This document shows positions 15,898 through 22,761 of a DNA stretch of 64,000 bases, piece after piece. The stretch lies in the NCBI GenBank assembly GCA_036395755.1, contig DASWCZ010000057.1, forward strand, positions 27,293 to 91,292, in the 5' to 3' direction. The notes below the pieces were generated by a model. It saw only the letters and a program-made list of their open reading frames with translations, was not told the DNA's origin and made no database searches. The first letter of the stretch is position 1, and every line of letters begins with the position of its first letter. This DNA is from Gp7-AA6 sp036395755. Lineage in GTDB: Bacteria; Acidobacteriota; Thermoanaerobaculia; UBA5066; Gp7-AA6. The position numbers and the translations under genes were made by a program.

Positions 15898-17952
15898 ATG
15901 GGAGAGGTCCTCTGGATCGTCAAGAACCCGACGACGATGAAGTACAACCAGTTCAAGGATGTCTACTGGCAGGTGATCAGCCTGTTCGACGGCACTCGCA
16001 CCCGAATGGAGATCCTCGAAGCCATCAATCGGAGGATGAAGACCCCGGTCTCGCTCGAGCTGGTGCTGGAATACGAGGAGTTCCTTCGCGAACTAGATCT
16101 GATCGAGCAATCGGCCGCGGAGCGCAGCCTGACCCTGCTCGACAAGTACAAGAGTCTCCGCCACAAGAAGGCGGAAGAGAAAGCCGAAGGATTCAACCCG
16201 TTCTTCATCATGTTCCACGTTGTGGATCCGGACCGGTTCTTGAATCGCACGATCAAGTACGTCGGCTGGATATGGTCGCCTCCCATCGCGATCGCGACGT
16301 TGATCGCGTCGATCTGGACGGCCTGGATCTTCGCCCAGCACTGGGGCCCCCTGTGGGCGGGAACCATGGACCTGTACCATTTCCTCGGAAAGCCACTGCT
16401 GGACATCGTCCAGTTCTTCTTCATCCTGAGCATCATCGGTGCGATTCACGAGTTCGCGCACGCCTACGCACTCAAGAAGTATGGAGGTGAATGCCACGAC
16501 ATCGGATTCGCGCTCTTCTACTTCACGCCTGCTTTCTACTGCGATACCTCCGATGCCTTCATGTTTCCGAACCAGATCAAACGGCTGTGGGTGACAATCG
16601 CCGGGATCTACAGCGAGGTGGCAATCTGTGTCGTGGCGACGGTTCTTTGGGTGATTTCCTATCCCGACACGCTGATCAACGAGCTCGCCTACAAAACGAT
16701 GCTCTTCACGGGGATCTCGGCCGTCTTCTTCAACATCAACCCGCTCATCAAGGTGGACGGCTATTACGCGCTCTCGAGCCTCCTGAAGCTCCCCGATCTT
16801 CGGGAAGCGGCATGGGGGCAGATCGGCGCCTGGATCCAGAAGCACATTCTGCGGCTGCCTGTCGAAGTGCCTGCTGCGACGCGGCGCAAGCGGCGACTTT
16901 ACTGGATCTACGGCATTCTCTCGATCGTATACACCGCGACGATCATGTTCGTCATATATAGACTGTTCGACAATTTCTATTCGAAGTATTTCCCCGATTT
17001 TGGAGTCGTCCTTCTCATCCTGACCCTCACCCAGGTATTCCGCAAGAAAGCGAGGACGGCGATCCGCGTCGGAAAGCTTTTCTACCTGGACAAGAAGGAG
17101 CTGGTGAAGTCGCCTCGAAGCCGACTCCCGGTTGCGGGATTTGCGGCCGTTCTTCTCCTCATTCTTTTCGTACCCTGGTCTCGCCGGACGATCCGGGCGG
17201 ATGCTCTTTTGAAGCCGGCGAGCGAAGTCCAACTGGCGGCTCCGCAGGATGGAAGGGTGACGGAAGTACTCGTGGGCGAGGGAGACATCGTCCGCAAGGG
17301 ACAACCCCTGTTTCGAATATCGAGCTCCGCGGCCGACGAAGAGTTGTCGCGGCGGACGGTCGAGCGGGAAAGATTCTCGAAGAGATTGAGCGGCAGCCGC
17401 GAGGCCGGCGACGCCGCCGCCGTCTTCCAGGCGACCCAGCATGGATCTTCGGCGGAAGCCGCTCTCCGGAGCTCGGAGACCCGTCACGAAAACCTCCTGA
17501 TTCGGAGCCCGATCAGCGGACGAGTGCTGACTCCCCGAACGGAGGACCTCGCAGGACGATTCGTGCCGGAGGGATTTCTGCTGGTCCGAGTCGGGGACTG
17601 CCGCACGATGGTGGCGCAGCTGCCCGTTTCCGAGCGACTCCTGGAGTACCTGAAACCCGGTGCGCCGGCAAGGGCTCAGATTCAGACCAGCCCGATGAGA
17701 TCCTGGCTCGGCAGAGTCGCGATGATCTCGCCCGCGACACTGGAACAGCCGGTCACGGCGACGGCAGGTGTCGAGAGACGAGCACCTCCGAGGCGTCCGG
17801 ATCAGTTCGTGGCGCTCACCGTCTTCGATAACGCCGACGGAACCCTGCTGCCGGGAGCGGCGGCCAGGGTCAAGATCCGCTCGCGTCGAGAGTCTTACGG
17901 CTCACGAGCATGGAGCGTCGTCTGGCGGAGGCTGCGAACGATCGTCTGGTAG
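15898..17952 (+). CDS. PqqD-like / M50 site-2-type protease / HlyD adaptor fusion
   Basis: At least 684 residues. The N-terminal 70 residues resemble a PqqD-like winged helix (the fold of RiPP recognition elements). Transmembrane helices then frame a zinc site: H-E-F-A-H at 184-188 and N-P-L-I-K-V-D-G with Asp287, the S2P/M50 signature. A further helix near residue 425 leads into a HlyD-type adaptor with A-P-Q-D-G and I-R-S-P-I-S-G motifs. ATG 15898 is the only canonical in-frame start close by, yet PqqD-like sequence (L-R-K-D-L-G-I-L-R-Q-V-Q) reads 10-15 codons further upstream without a start codon, so the true start may be non-canonical. Probably acts with the upstream GAF-HlyD protein in export or maturation of a peptide. 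Confidence 0.8.
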   Translation: MGEVLWIVKNPTTMKYNQFKDVYWQVISLFDGTRTRMEILEAINRRMKTPVSLELVLEYEEFLRELDLIEQSAAERSLTLLDKYKSLRHKKAEEKAEGFNPFFIMFHVVDPDRFLNRTIKYVGWIWSPPIAIATLIASIWTAWIFAQHWGPLWAGTMDLYHFLGKPLLDIVQFFFILSIIGAIHEFAHAYALKKYGGECHDIGFALFYFTPAFYCDTSDAFMFPNQIKRLWVTIAGIYSEVAICVVATVLWVISYPDTLINELAYKTMLFTGISAVFFNINPLIKVDGYYALSSLLKLPDLREAAWGQIGAWIQKHILRLPVEVPAATRRKRRLYWIYGILSIVYTATIMFVIYRLFDNFYSKYFPDFGVVLLILTLTQVFRKKARTAIRVGKLFYLDKKELVKSPRSRLPVAGFAAVLLLILFVPWSRRTIRADALLKPASEVQLAAPQDGRVTEVLVGEGDIVRKGQPLFRISSSAADEELSRRTVERERFSKRLSGSREAGDAAAVFQATQHGSSAEAALRSSETRHENLLIRSPISGRVLTPRTEDLAGRFVPEGFLLVRVGDCRTMVAQLPVSERLLEYLKPGAPARAQIQTSPMRSWLGRVAMISPATLEQPVTATAGVERRAPPRRPDQFVALTVFDNADGTLLPGAAARVKIRSRRESYGSRAWSVVWRRLRTIVW

Positions 17953-17956
17953 AAAA

Positions 17957-17979
17957 GAGCCCCGCAAGCCGCGGGGCTC
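17957..17979. terminator. Intrinsic terminator hairpin between convergent genes
   Basis: GAGCCCCGC and GCGGGGCTC form a perfect 9-bp stem with a 5-base loop. On the minus strand it is followed by TTTTCT, so it ends transcription of the small repeat-protein gene at 18007; it also sits just after the M50-HlyD stop codon on the plus strand. Confidence 0.7.
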
Positions 17980-18006
17980 CTGCCCGGCCGACCTCGATCG
18001 AAGCCC

Positions 18007-18300
18007 TCACTCCGCTTTCAGGTCCTTTGCCGTGAGGTCTTGCGCCTTCATGTCTTGCGCCCTCAGGTCCTTTGCCGTGAGGTCCTGCGCCCTCAGGTCT
18101 TGCGCCTCGACACGGGTGTCTTGTGACCTCAAGTCCTGCGCCTCGACACGGGTGTCCTGCGCCCTCAGGTCCTGCGCCCTCAAGTCCTGAGCCTCGACAC
18201 GGGCGTCTTTAGCGCGCAGCTCCTTCGCCTCCGGTGACGCGTCCCGGATCTTCGCCTTCTGGGCGTCTGTCAATTCAACCTTCACTTCCTTCTCGGCCAT
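18007..18300 (-). CDS. Small repeat protein A: common leader plus 5/7-residue repeats
   Basis: A 97-residue protein not matching a family I know. Residues 1-27 form a charged leader (M-A-E-K-E-V-K-V-E-L-T-D-A-Q-K-A-K-I) very like that of repeat protein B at 18597. The rest is built of 5-residue units of the form L-R-A-Q-D or L-T-A-K-D, interrupted by three 7-residue units x-R-V-E-A-Q-D; every unit ends in Asp. There is no Cys and no signal peptide. A sigma-54 type promoter lies 35 bases upstream. ATG 18300 chosen: AGGGAGGTGC precedes it. The shared leader next to a PqqD-like/M50/HlyD gene suggests a peptide substrate; this is an inference. Confidence 0.78.
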   Translation of the reverse strand: MAEKEVKVELTDAQKAKIRDASPEAKELRAKDARVEAQDLRAQDLRAQDTRVEAQDLRSQDTRVEAQDLRAQDLTAKDLRAQDMKAQDLTAKDLKAE

Positions 18301-18334
18301 CGAGCACCTCCCTATCTTCTGGCGACTGCTATCC

Positions 18335-18349
18335 GCAATTTGGAGACCA
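18335..18349 (-). promoter_or_regulatory. Sigma-54 (-24/-12) promoter of repeat protein A
   Basis: Read on the minus strand: TGGTCTCCAAATTGC, fitting TGGCAC-N5-TTGC with the invariant GG and GC 10 bases apart. It ends 34 bases before the ATG. The same arrangement occurs before repeat protein B, and a sigma-54 activator gene is adjacent. Confidence 0.75.
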
Positions 18350-18543
18350 ATGTGAAAAAAGGCCAGACTGAGGATCCTAAGATCATCTTTTGTAAGGAGA
18401 TATGCCGGGCTGACCCCGGACCGCCAATGTGCGGACGCGCCACTTTCTAACCGGACAGATGAATTAATCACCTATCGAAAACATCCTCGCCGATCCCCGC
18501 GAATCGGCGGTGCCACGGACCGGCAAGGTTCATGGCCTGTGAC
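18350..18543. other. Region upstream of the repeat protein A promoter
   Basis: No gene is seen. A 7-bp inverted repeat (CGCCGAT / ATCGGCG) at 18488-18509 lies about 165 bases upstream of the predicted start of transcription, where enhancer sites for sigma-54 activators commonly sit. Its role as such a site is a guess; it could equally be a simple hairpin. Confidence 0.3.
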
Positions 18544-18574
18544 CAAAAAGAACGCCCCGCGGCGCGGGGCGTTC
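18544..18574 (-). terminator. Intrinsic terminator of repeat protein B
   Basis: On the minus strand an 11-bp GC-rich stem (GAACGCCCCGC / GCGGGGCGTTC, 3-base loop) is followed by TTTTTGG. It lies 23 bases after the stop codon of the gene at 18597. Confidence 0.85.
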
Positions 18575-18596
18575 GAAGTAGACAAATCGAGAGCGC

Positions 18597-19130
18597 TTAC
18601 GTCGAGCGGAGATCTTTCGAGCTCAAATCCTTGGCACTCAGGTCCTTGGAGCTCAAATCCTTGGCACTCAGGTCCTTGGCACTCAGATCCTTGGAGCTCA
18701 GGTCCTTGGAGCTCAGATCCTTGGAGCTCAGGTCCTTGGCACTCAGATCCTTGGAGCTCAGGTCCTTGGAGCTCAGATCTTTGGCGGTCATGTCCTTGGC
18801 GCTCAAGTCCTTGGAGCTCAAATCTTTGGCGGTCAGATCCTTGGCAGTCAGATCTTTGGCGGTCAGGTCCTTGGCGCTCAAGTCCTTGGAGCTCAAATCT
18901 TTGGCGGTCATGTCCTTGGCGCCGATGCTCATGTCCCGAGCCCCGATGCTCATGTCCTGGGCGCCGACGCTCATGTCCTGAGCCCCGATGCTCATCGTCC
19001 TCTGGCTGGTCGAGACGGCGAGGTTGTTACCCAAGCTCGTCACCCGGATCTCTCCCATTGTCTTTCCGGTGGCTGCCTTGATCTTCGCCTTCTGTTCGGG
19101 GGTCAACTGGATTCTCACTTCCTTCGCCAT
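18597..19130 (-). CDS. Small repeat protein B: common leader plus 7- then 5-residue repeats
   Basis: A 177-residue protein of no family I recognise. Residues 1-23 (M-A-K-E-V-R-I-Q-L-T-P-E-Q-K-A-K-I-K-A-A) closely match the leader of repeat protein A. After a linker to residue 45 come four 7-residue units M-S-[IV]-G-A-[QRK]-D and then twenty 5-residue units [LM]-[ST]-[AS]-K-D, ending L-R-S-T. The unit differs from the classic pentapeptide repeat (A-[DN]-L-x-x) because the position before Asp is Lys or Gln. The DNA shows the same 15-base period. AGGAG lies 8 bases before the ATG; a sigma-54 type promoter and a strong terminator bracket it. Confidence 0.8.
   Translation of the reverse strand: MAKEVRIQLTPEQKAKIKAATGKTMGEIRVTSLGNNLAVSTSQRTMSIGAQDMSVGAQDMSIGARDMSIGAKDMTAKDLSSKDLSAKDLTAKDLTAKDLTAKDLSSKDLSAKDMTAKDLSSKDLSSKDLSAKDLSSKDLSSKDLSSKDLSAKDLSAKDLSSKDLSAKDLSSKDLRST
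18609..18914. repeat. 15-base tandem repeat array inside repeat protein B
   Basis: About 20 tandem copies of a 15-base unit (for example TCCTTGGAGCTCAGG) encode the five-residue repeats. Units differ by synonymous and conservative changes, which argues for expansion followed by selection on the protein. A shorter, more diverged array encodes the repeats of protein A (about 18013-18220). Confidence 0.85.
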
Positions 19131-19160
19131 GTTCTTGCTCTCCTTTGCCTCCTCTCCATC

Positions 19161-19175
19161 GCAAATCCGGGACCA
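19161..19175 (-). promoter_or_regulatory. Sigma-54 (-24/-12) promoter of repeat protein B
   Basis: Read on the minus strand: TGGTCCCGGATTTGC, fitting TGGCAC-N5-TTGC with GG and GC 10 bases apart. It ends 30 bases before the ATG at 19130, nearly the same spacing as for repeat protein A. Confidence 0.78.
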
Positions 19176-19308
19176 GACTGTTTCCGAGGTCGTAATGGAG
19201 AGTAAGAGTTTTGTTTGGTAGGACTTATTCGCCTTGCTCCGACTGGCAAGAAATCCAAGAATCAGATGAAGTTTTAACCGGGGTGAAAATTTAATCTACG
19301 AGAGCCAG

Positions 19309-20685
19309 TCAAATTCCGTACTTGCGACAGAGATACTTGATCTGGTTGCCGTCCAAGCCGAGGCGGCGCGCAGCTCGGGCTTTGACCCCACCTTCCTCGG
19401 CAATCGTTTCCTCGAGAAGCCGGCGCTCGAACTCAGCGACCGCTTTTGCGAAGGGCTTGCCGTCGCCGGCACGAGCGCTTCCCGGGGTCTCCCGGAAAAC
19501 ACGCGGAAGGTCTTCTTCCACGATCTCCGCCCCGTCGGCGAAGAGAACCAGGTTTTCAATGACGTGCTCGAGCTCGCGCACGTTGCCCTTCCAGCGGTGC
19601 TCGCGAAGCCGTTCGACAACCGCGTCGGAAAGTCTTCGCTCTGGTTTGCCGTGTCGCGCGGAAAATTTCGCGAGGAAGTGCGCTGCGAGCGTCGGGACGT
19701 CCTCCGGGCGATCGCGCAAGGGCGGGATCCGGATCGTGACCGCATTGACCCGATAGAAAAGATCCTCGCGAAACGTTCCCGCGGCAATTCCCGCCTCGAG
19801 GTCCTCGTTGGTCGCCGAAATCAGTCGGAAGTCCACGGTAACGCTCCGACGGGCGCCGACCCGCTCGACCTGCCGCGTCTCGAGCACTCGCAGGAGCTTC
19901 GACTGGACGGCGGCCGAGAGCGTTCCGATCTCGTCCAAGAACAGGGTACCTCCGTGCGCCAGCTCGAAGCGGCCGGGCCGCGACCCCACCGCGCCGGTGA
20001 AGGCGCCCTTCTCATGACCGAAAAGCTCCGACTCCGCCAGAGAATCGGGAAATGCCGACGCATTGACCGCGACGAAAGGCCGGTCGCGACGTTTGCTGCG
20101 GGAGTGGATCGAATGGGCGACGAGCTCCTTGCCCGTCCCGCTTTCACCCTGGAGAAGCACGGTCGCGTCAGAGGGGGCGACTTTCTCGATTTCCCGGAAA
20201 AGACGGCGCATCCCGCCGCTCGAGCCGACGAGCTGATCGAAGCTTCCCCGCTCCTCGCGTGCCCGGTCGCGAAGTTCCCGGTTTTCCGCGACGAGCCGCC
20301 GACGCTCGAGCGCACGTCTCAGGATGACGAGAAGCTCGGCAGGGTCCAGAGGCTTTCGGAAGAAGTCGAAGGCGCCGAGCTCGATCGATCGAAGCACGGT
20401 CTGACGGTCCTGCTCGCCGGACATCATGATCACCGTTGCATCCGGATTGTGCCGGCGTACCGCCGCAAGGAGGTTCAAGCCCTCCTCGATCTCTCTGGAA
20501 GGCGGGAGCCGGAGGTCGAAGAGATAGAGGTCGGGATCCGCGTCGCACAGCGGGCGCGCCTCTTCGGCGTCCCGGGCGCTCGTGACCTCGAACTGACCCT
20601 TGAGAGCCCAGGTGAGCTGGTCGAGCAGGATGGGATCGTCCTCGACGATCAAGATCGTTCCGGGCGCGCCCGACGGGACGGTCAC
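19309..20685 (-). CDS. Sigma-54-dependent response regulator, NtrC/PrsR type
   Basis: A complete 458-residue activator. Receiver domain with Asp57 in L-F-D-L-R; AAA+ domain with Walker A G-E-S-G-T-G-K-E at 180-187, the sigma-54 contact loop G-A-F-T-G-A at 227-232 and Walker B F-L-D-E-I near 250; C-terminal Fis-type helix-turn-helix (A-R-A-A-R-R-L-G-L-D). The receiver N-terminus resembles PrsR regulators linked to exosortases. Its start overlaps the stop of the kinase gene. It is the obvious activator of the two -24/-12 promoters next door; that link is inferred from position. Confidence 0.93.
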   Translation of the reverse strand: MTVPSGAPGTILIVEDDPILLDQLTWALKGQFEVTSARDAEEARPLCDADPDLYLFDLRLPPSREIEEGLNLLAAVRRHNPDATVIMMSGEQDRQTVLRSIELGAFDFFRKPLDPAELLVILRRALERRRLVAENRELRDRAREERGSFDQLVGSSGGMRRLFREIEKVAPSDATVLLQGESGTGKELVAHSIHSRSKRRDRPFVAVNASAFPDSLAESELFGHEKGAFTGAVGSRPGRFELAHGGTLFLDEIGTLSAAVQSKLLRVLETRQVERVGARRSVTVDFRLISATNEDLEAGIAAGTFREDLFYRVNAVTIRIPPLRDRPEDVPTLAAHFLAKFSARHGKPERRLSDAVVERLREHRWKGNVRELEHVIENLVLFADGAEIVEEDLPRVFRETPGSARAGDGKPFAKAVAEFERRLLEETIAEEGGVKARAARRLGLDGNQIKYLCRKYGI

Positions 20686-21452
20686 TCAGTCTCCGGAGGC
20701 GTCGCCCCGGGAGTCGGGTGGGATGGGCGGGTAGCGGGAACCCCCGCCGGAACCGCCGGGAAAACGATCCGAACGACTGTGCCGCCTCCCGGCCTCGTGA
20801 GAACGGCGAACTTCCCGTTGTGGAACTGCACGATCTGACTGGCGGTCGCCAGCCCGAGCCCGACGCCGTCGGGCTTCGTCGTCTGAAACGGCTTGAACAG
20901 CCGGTCGCGGACGAACTCGGGCGTCATACCCGAGCCGTTGTCGATGATCTCGACGACGACGCGCGGGCGCTTCGCCGTGTCGTCGCGAAAGGTACGAACG
21001 AGCACCTTCCCTTCCGAGGGAACCGCCTCCAGTGCGTTCTCGATCAGACTCTTCACCGCATCGGTCAGGTAGTACGGATCGCCCCAGATCTGGGGGATCG
21101 GCCCGAGGGCGAGAGAGAGCGTTCGGGTTCCGGGCACCGCCGGCGGAACCGAGAGGCCTCGGCGGGTCTCGCCCTCCGCGACTTCGCGCACAACTCCATT
21201 CAGATCGACCGGGACCTTGATCAACACCGGCTCGTCGCCGGTAGAGAAGCGATCGACGATGCCGTCGATCCGATCGACGGTGGACCGGAGCAGCTCTTCG
21301 ACGGACCGCTTGAACTCCGGGTCGTCGTAGTGTTCCTTGAGGTTCGACAGCAGGAGCTGCAGGCGAAACCCCATATTCTTGATGTCGTGGACGAGAACGC
21401 GATCGAGTGTCGAGCGGAGTCGCCGGGAGGGCCGGGACGGCTTTTCGTTCAT
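20682..21452 (-). CDS. Sensor histidine kinase (soluble, PrsK-like)
   Basis: A 256-residue kinase: His22 in L-V-H-D-I-K-N is the phosphorylation site, with N-box I-E-N-A-L-E-A, G1 box D-N-G-S-G-M and G2 box G-V-G-L-G-L. No transmembrane or sensory domain is present, so its input must come from another protein or from a cytosolic signal. The stop overlaps the start of the sigma-54 regulator by 4 bases, and the adaptor gene lies 4 bases upstream: one operon. Confidence 0.92.
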   Translation of the reverse strand: MNEKPSRPSRRLRSTLDRVLVHDIKNMGFRLQLLLSNLKEHYDDPEFKRSVEELLRSTVDRIDGIVDRFSTGDEPVLIKVPVDLNGVVREVAEGETRRGLSVPPAVPGTRTLSLALGPIPQIWGDPYYLTDAVKSLIENALEAVPSEGKVLVRTFRDDTAKRPRVVVEIIDNGSGMTPEFVRDRLFKPFQTTKPDGVGLGLATASQIVQFHNGKFAVLTRPGGGTVVRIVFPAVPAGVPATRPSHPTPGATPPETE

Positions 21453-21456
21453 ACCC

Positions 21457-22218
21457 TCACGAGCGACCTGCGTTGTTGAAGAGAATCTTCACAGCGACCC
21501 CCGGCCGCAGAATCGGTTGGGCAGGATCGCGCCGGACCTGCACGATGACCTGGAAGGTCCCGCTCGCTGCGTCCACGATCGGGCTGATGTACTGCACGAC
21601 GCCGGTCGTCCTCGCCTTCGGAAACTTCTCGGGAACCACTTCGACCCGGTCTCCCTTGCGGACGCTCATGAGCCGCTGCTCGGGCAGATAGACCCTCGCC
21701 AGGAGCGGTTCGAATGCCGTGATCTTGAAGAGCGGGACGTTCGCGTTGTCGATCACCTTCTGACCGACCCGGGCGAACTTCTCGGTGACGACTCCGGAAA
21801 ACGGAGCGCGAATGAAGGCGTAGTCGCGGATCGCCTTGGCTTTCTCGAAAGCCGCCTGCGCGACGGCGTACGTGGCGCTCTTCTCGTCGAGATCGGCCTT
21901 GGAGAGGATCTTGCCCGCCGACAGCGCCCTGGCGCGCTCCAGCTCTGCTTTGCGAAGCTGCATCTCCTCCCGGGCTTCGCGGACGCTCTGCTCGAACTCC
22001 TTGAGCTCGAGAGTCGCTAAGGATTGACCCCTCCTGACCACGGTTCCCCGATCGACGTTGATCTTCTCGATGACTCCGGTGATCCGCGCGCTCACCGTAA
22101 CCTCCTGATCGACCATCAGGTGCGACGCGTAGACATCCGTCTCTGCCTGCCCCGCTCCCGCGGCGGAGCCTTTCTGAAGCAGGCCGACGATGAGGCTGCA
22201 GATGAGAATCCGAATCAT
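21457..22218 (-). CDS. HlyD/RND-type periplasmic adaptor protein
   Basis: A 253-residue membrane fusion protein with an N-terminal signal or anchor helix (residues 1-20), lipoyl-like half motifs (V-S-A-R-I-T-G-V-I and I-R-A-P-F-S-G-V-V) flanking a helical hairpin (about 75-125), and a beta-barrel domain. It is the first gene of an operon with the kinase and the sigma-54 regulator, and is the third adaptor-type protein in this locus. No inner-membrane transporter or TolC-like gene is next to it. Confidence 0.85.
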   Translation of the reverse strand: MIRILICSLIVGLLQKGSAAGAGQAETDVYASHLMVDQEVTVSARITGVIEKINVDRGTVVRRGQSLATLELKEFEQSVREAREEMQLRKAELERARALSAGKILSKADLDEKSATYAVAQAAFEKAKAIRDYAFIRAPFSGVVTEKFARVGQKVIDNANVPLFKITAFEPLLARVYLPEQRLMSVRKGDRVEVVPEKFPKARTTGVVQYISPIVDAASGTFQVIVQVRRDPAQPILRPGVAVKILFNNAGRS

Positions 22219-22262
22219 TCTGGCCGTCGAATCGGGGCCGATGGTATCGTCAAAAAGCCACC

Positions 22263-22607
22263 ATGTCGATCGCTCTCGCCGACGAGAAACCCGACATCCA
22301 GCAGAAGGGTTCGAGAGCGAATTTCAGCTGGCGCGTCGCCGAACCCTGGGACGAGCGCCGCCTCGCCGCGTTTCTCATGGTCAAGCACCGCCGAAACGAA
22401 ACCGACTGGACCCGCCGGCCGTCCCCGTTCTTCGCCACGCTCGGAAGGTCGCAGGTCGAGTGCTCGGTTCTTCTCTCGAACCCCGGTTCGCTCCCCGAGA
22501 TCGAGAAACTCTTGACCGGGGAGCTGCGTGGGATTCTCGCGGGTGCCGAGCGGGTCCACCAGGAGATCCTGAGCACTTGGAAACCGCGGGGCGCACCTCC
22601 CCCCTAA
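22263..22607 (+). CDS. Hypothetical protein
   Basis: A 114-residue soluble protein with no recognised motif. It is divergent from the adaptor/kinase/regulator operon with 44 bases between the start codons, so the two transcription units share a control region. A TATCGT lies 12 bases before the ATG. Charged throughout with a proline-rich end. Function unknown. Confidence 0.6.
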   Translation: MSIALADEKPDIQQKGSRANFSWRVAEPWDERRLAAFLMVKHRRNETDWTRRPSPFFATLGRSQVECSVLLSNPGSLPEIEKLLTGELRGILAGAERVHQEILSTWKPRGAPPP

Positions 22608-22659
22608 AGACGATCCGCGGCTCGCCCGCGACGGTTCCGGGCGCTCGAACGGCATTGCA

Positions 22660-22665
22660 TATAAT
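22660..22665 (+). promoter_or_regulatory. -10 element TATAAT upstream of the DGQHR gene
   Basis: TATAAT preceded by TGCA resembles an extended -10 (TG two bases before it). It lies 96 bases before the DGQHR gene start. No clear -35 hexamer. Confidence 0.4.
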
Positions 22666-22761
22666 CCGCGCCACGGACGCGTGGAACCTCGTGACGGGAG
22701 CGGCCGTTCCAAGCCGTTGCTTCGGCGAGACTTAGTCGAACGGCGGCAGAGGAGGTAAGGA

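Noticed and set aside
18609..18914. CRISPR-like periodic repeats
   Set aside because: The 15-base units are contiguous with no spacers, are in frame and encode a repeat protein with leader, promoter and terminator.
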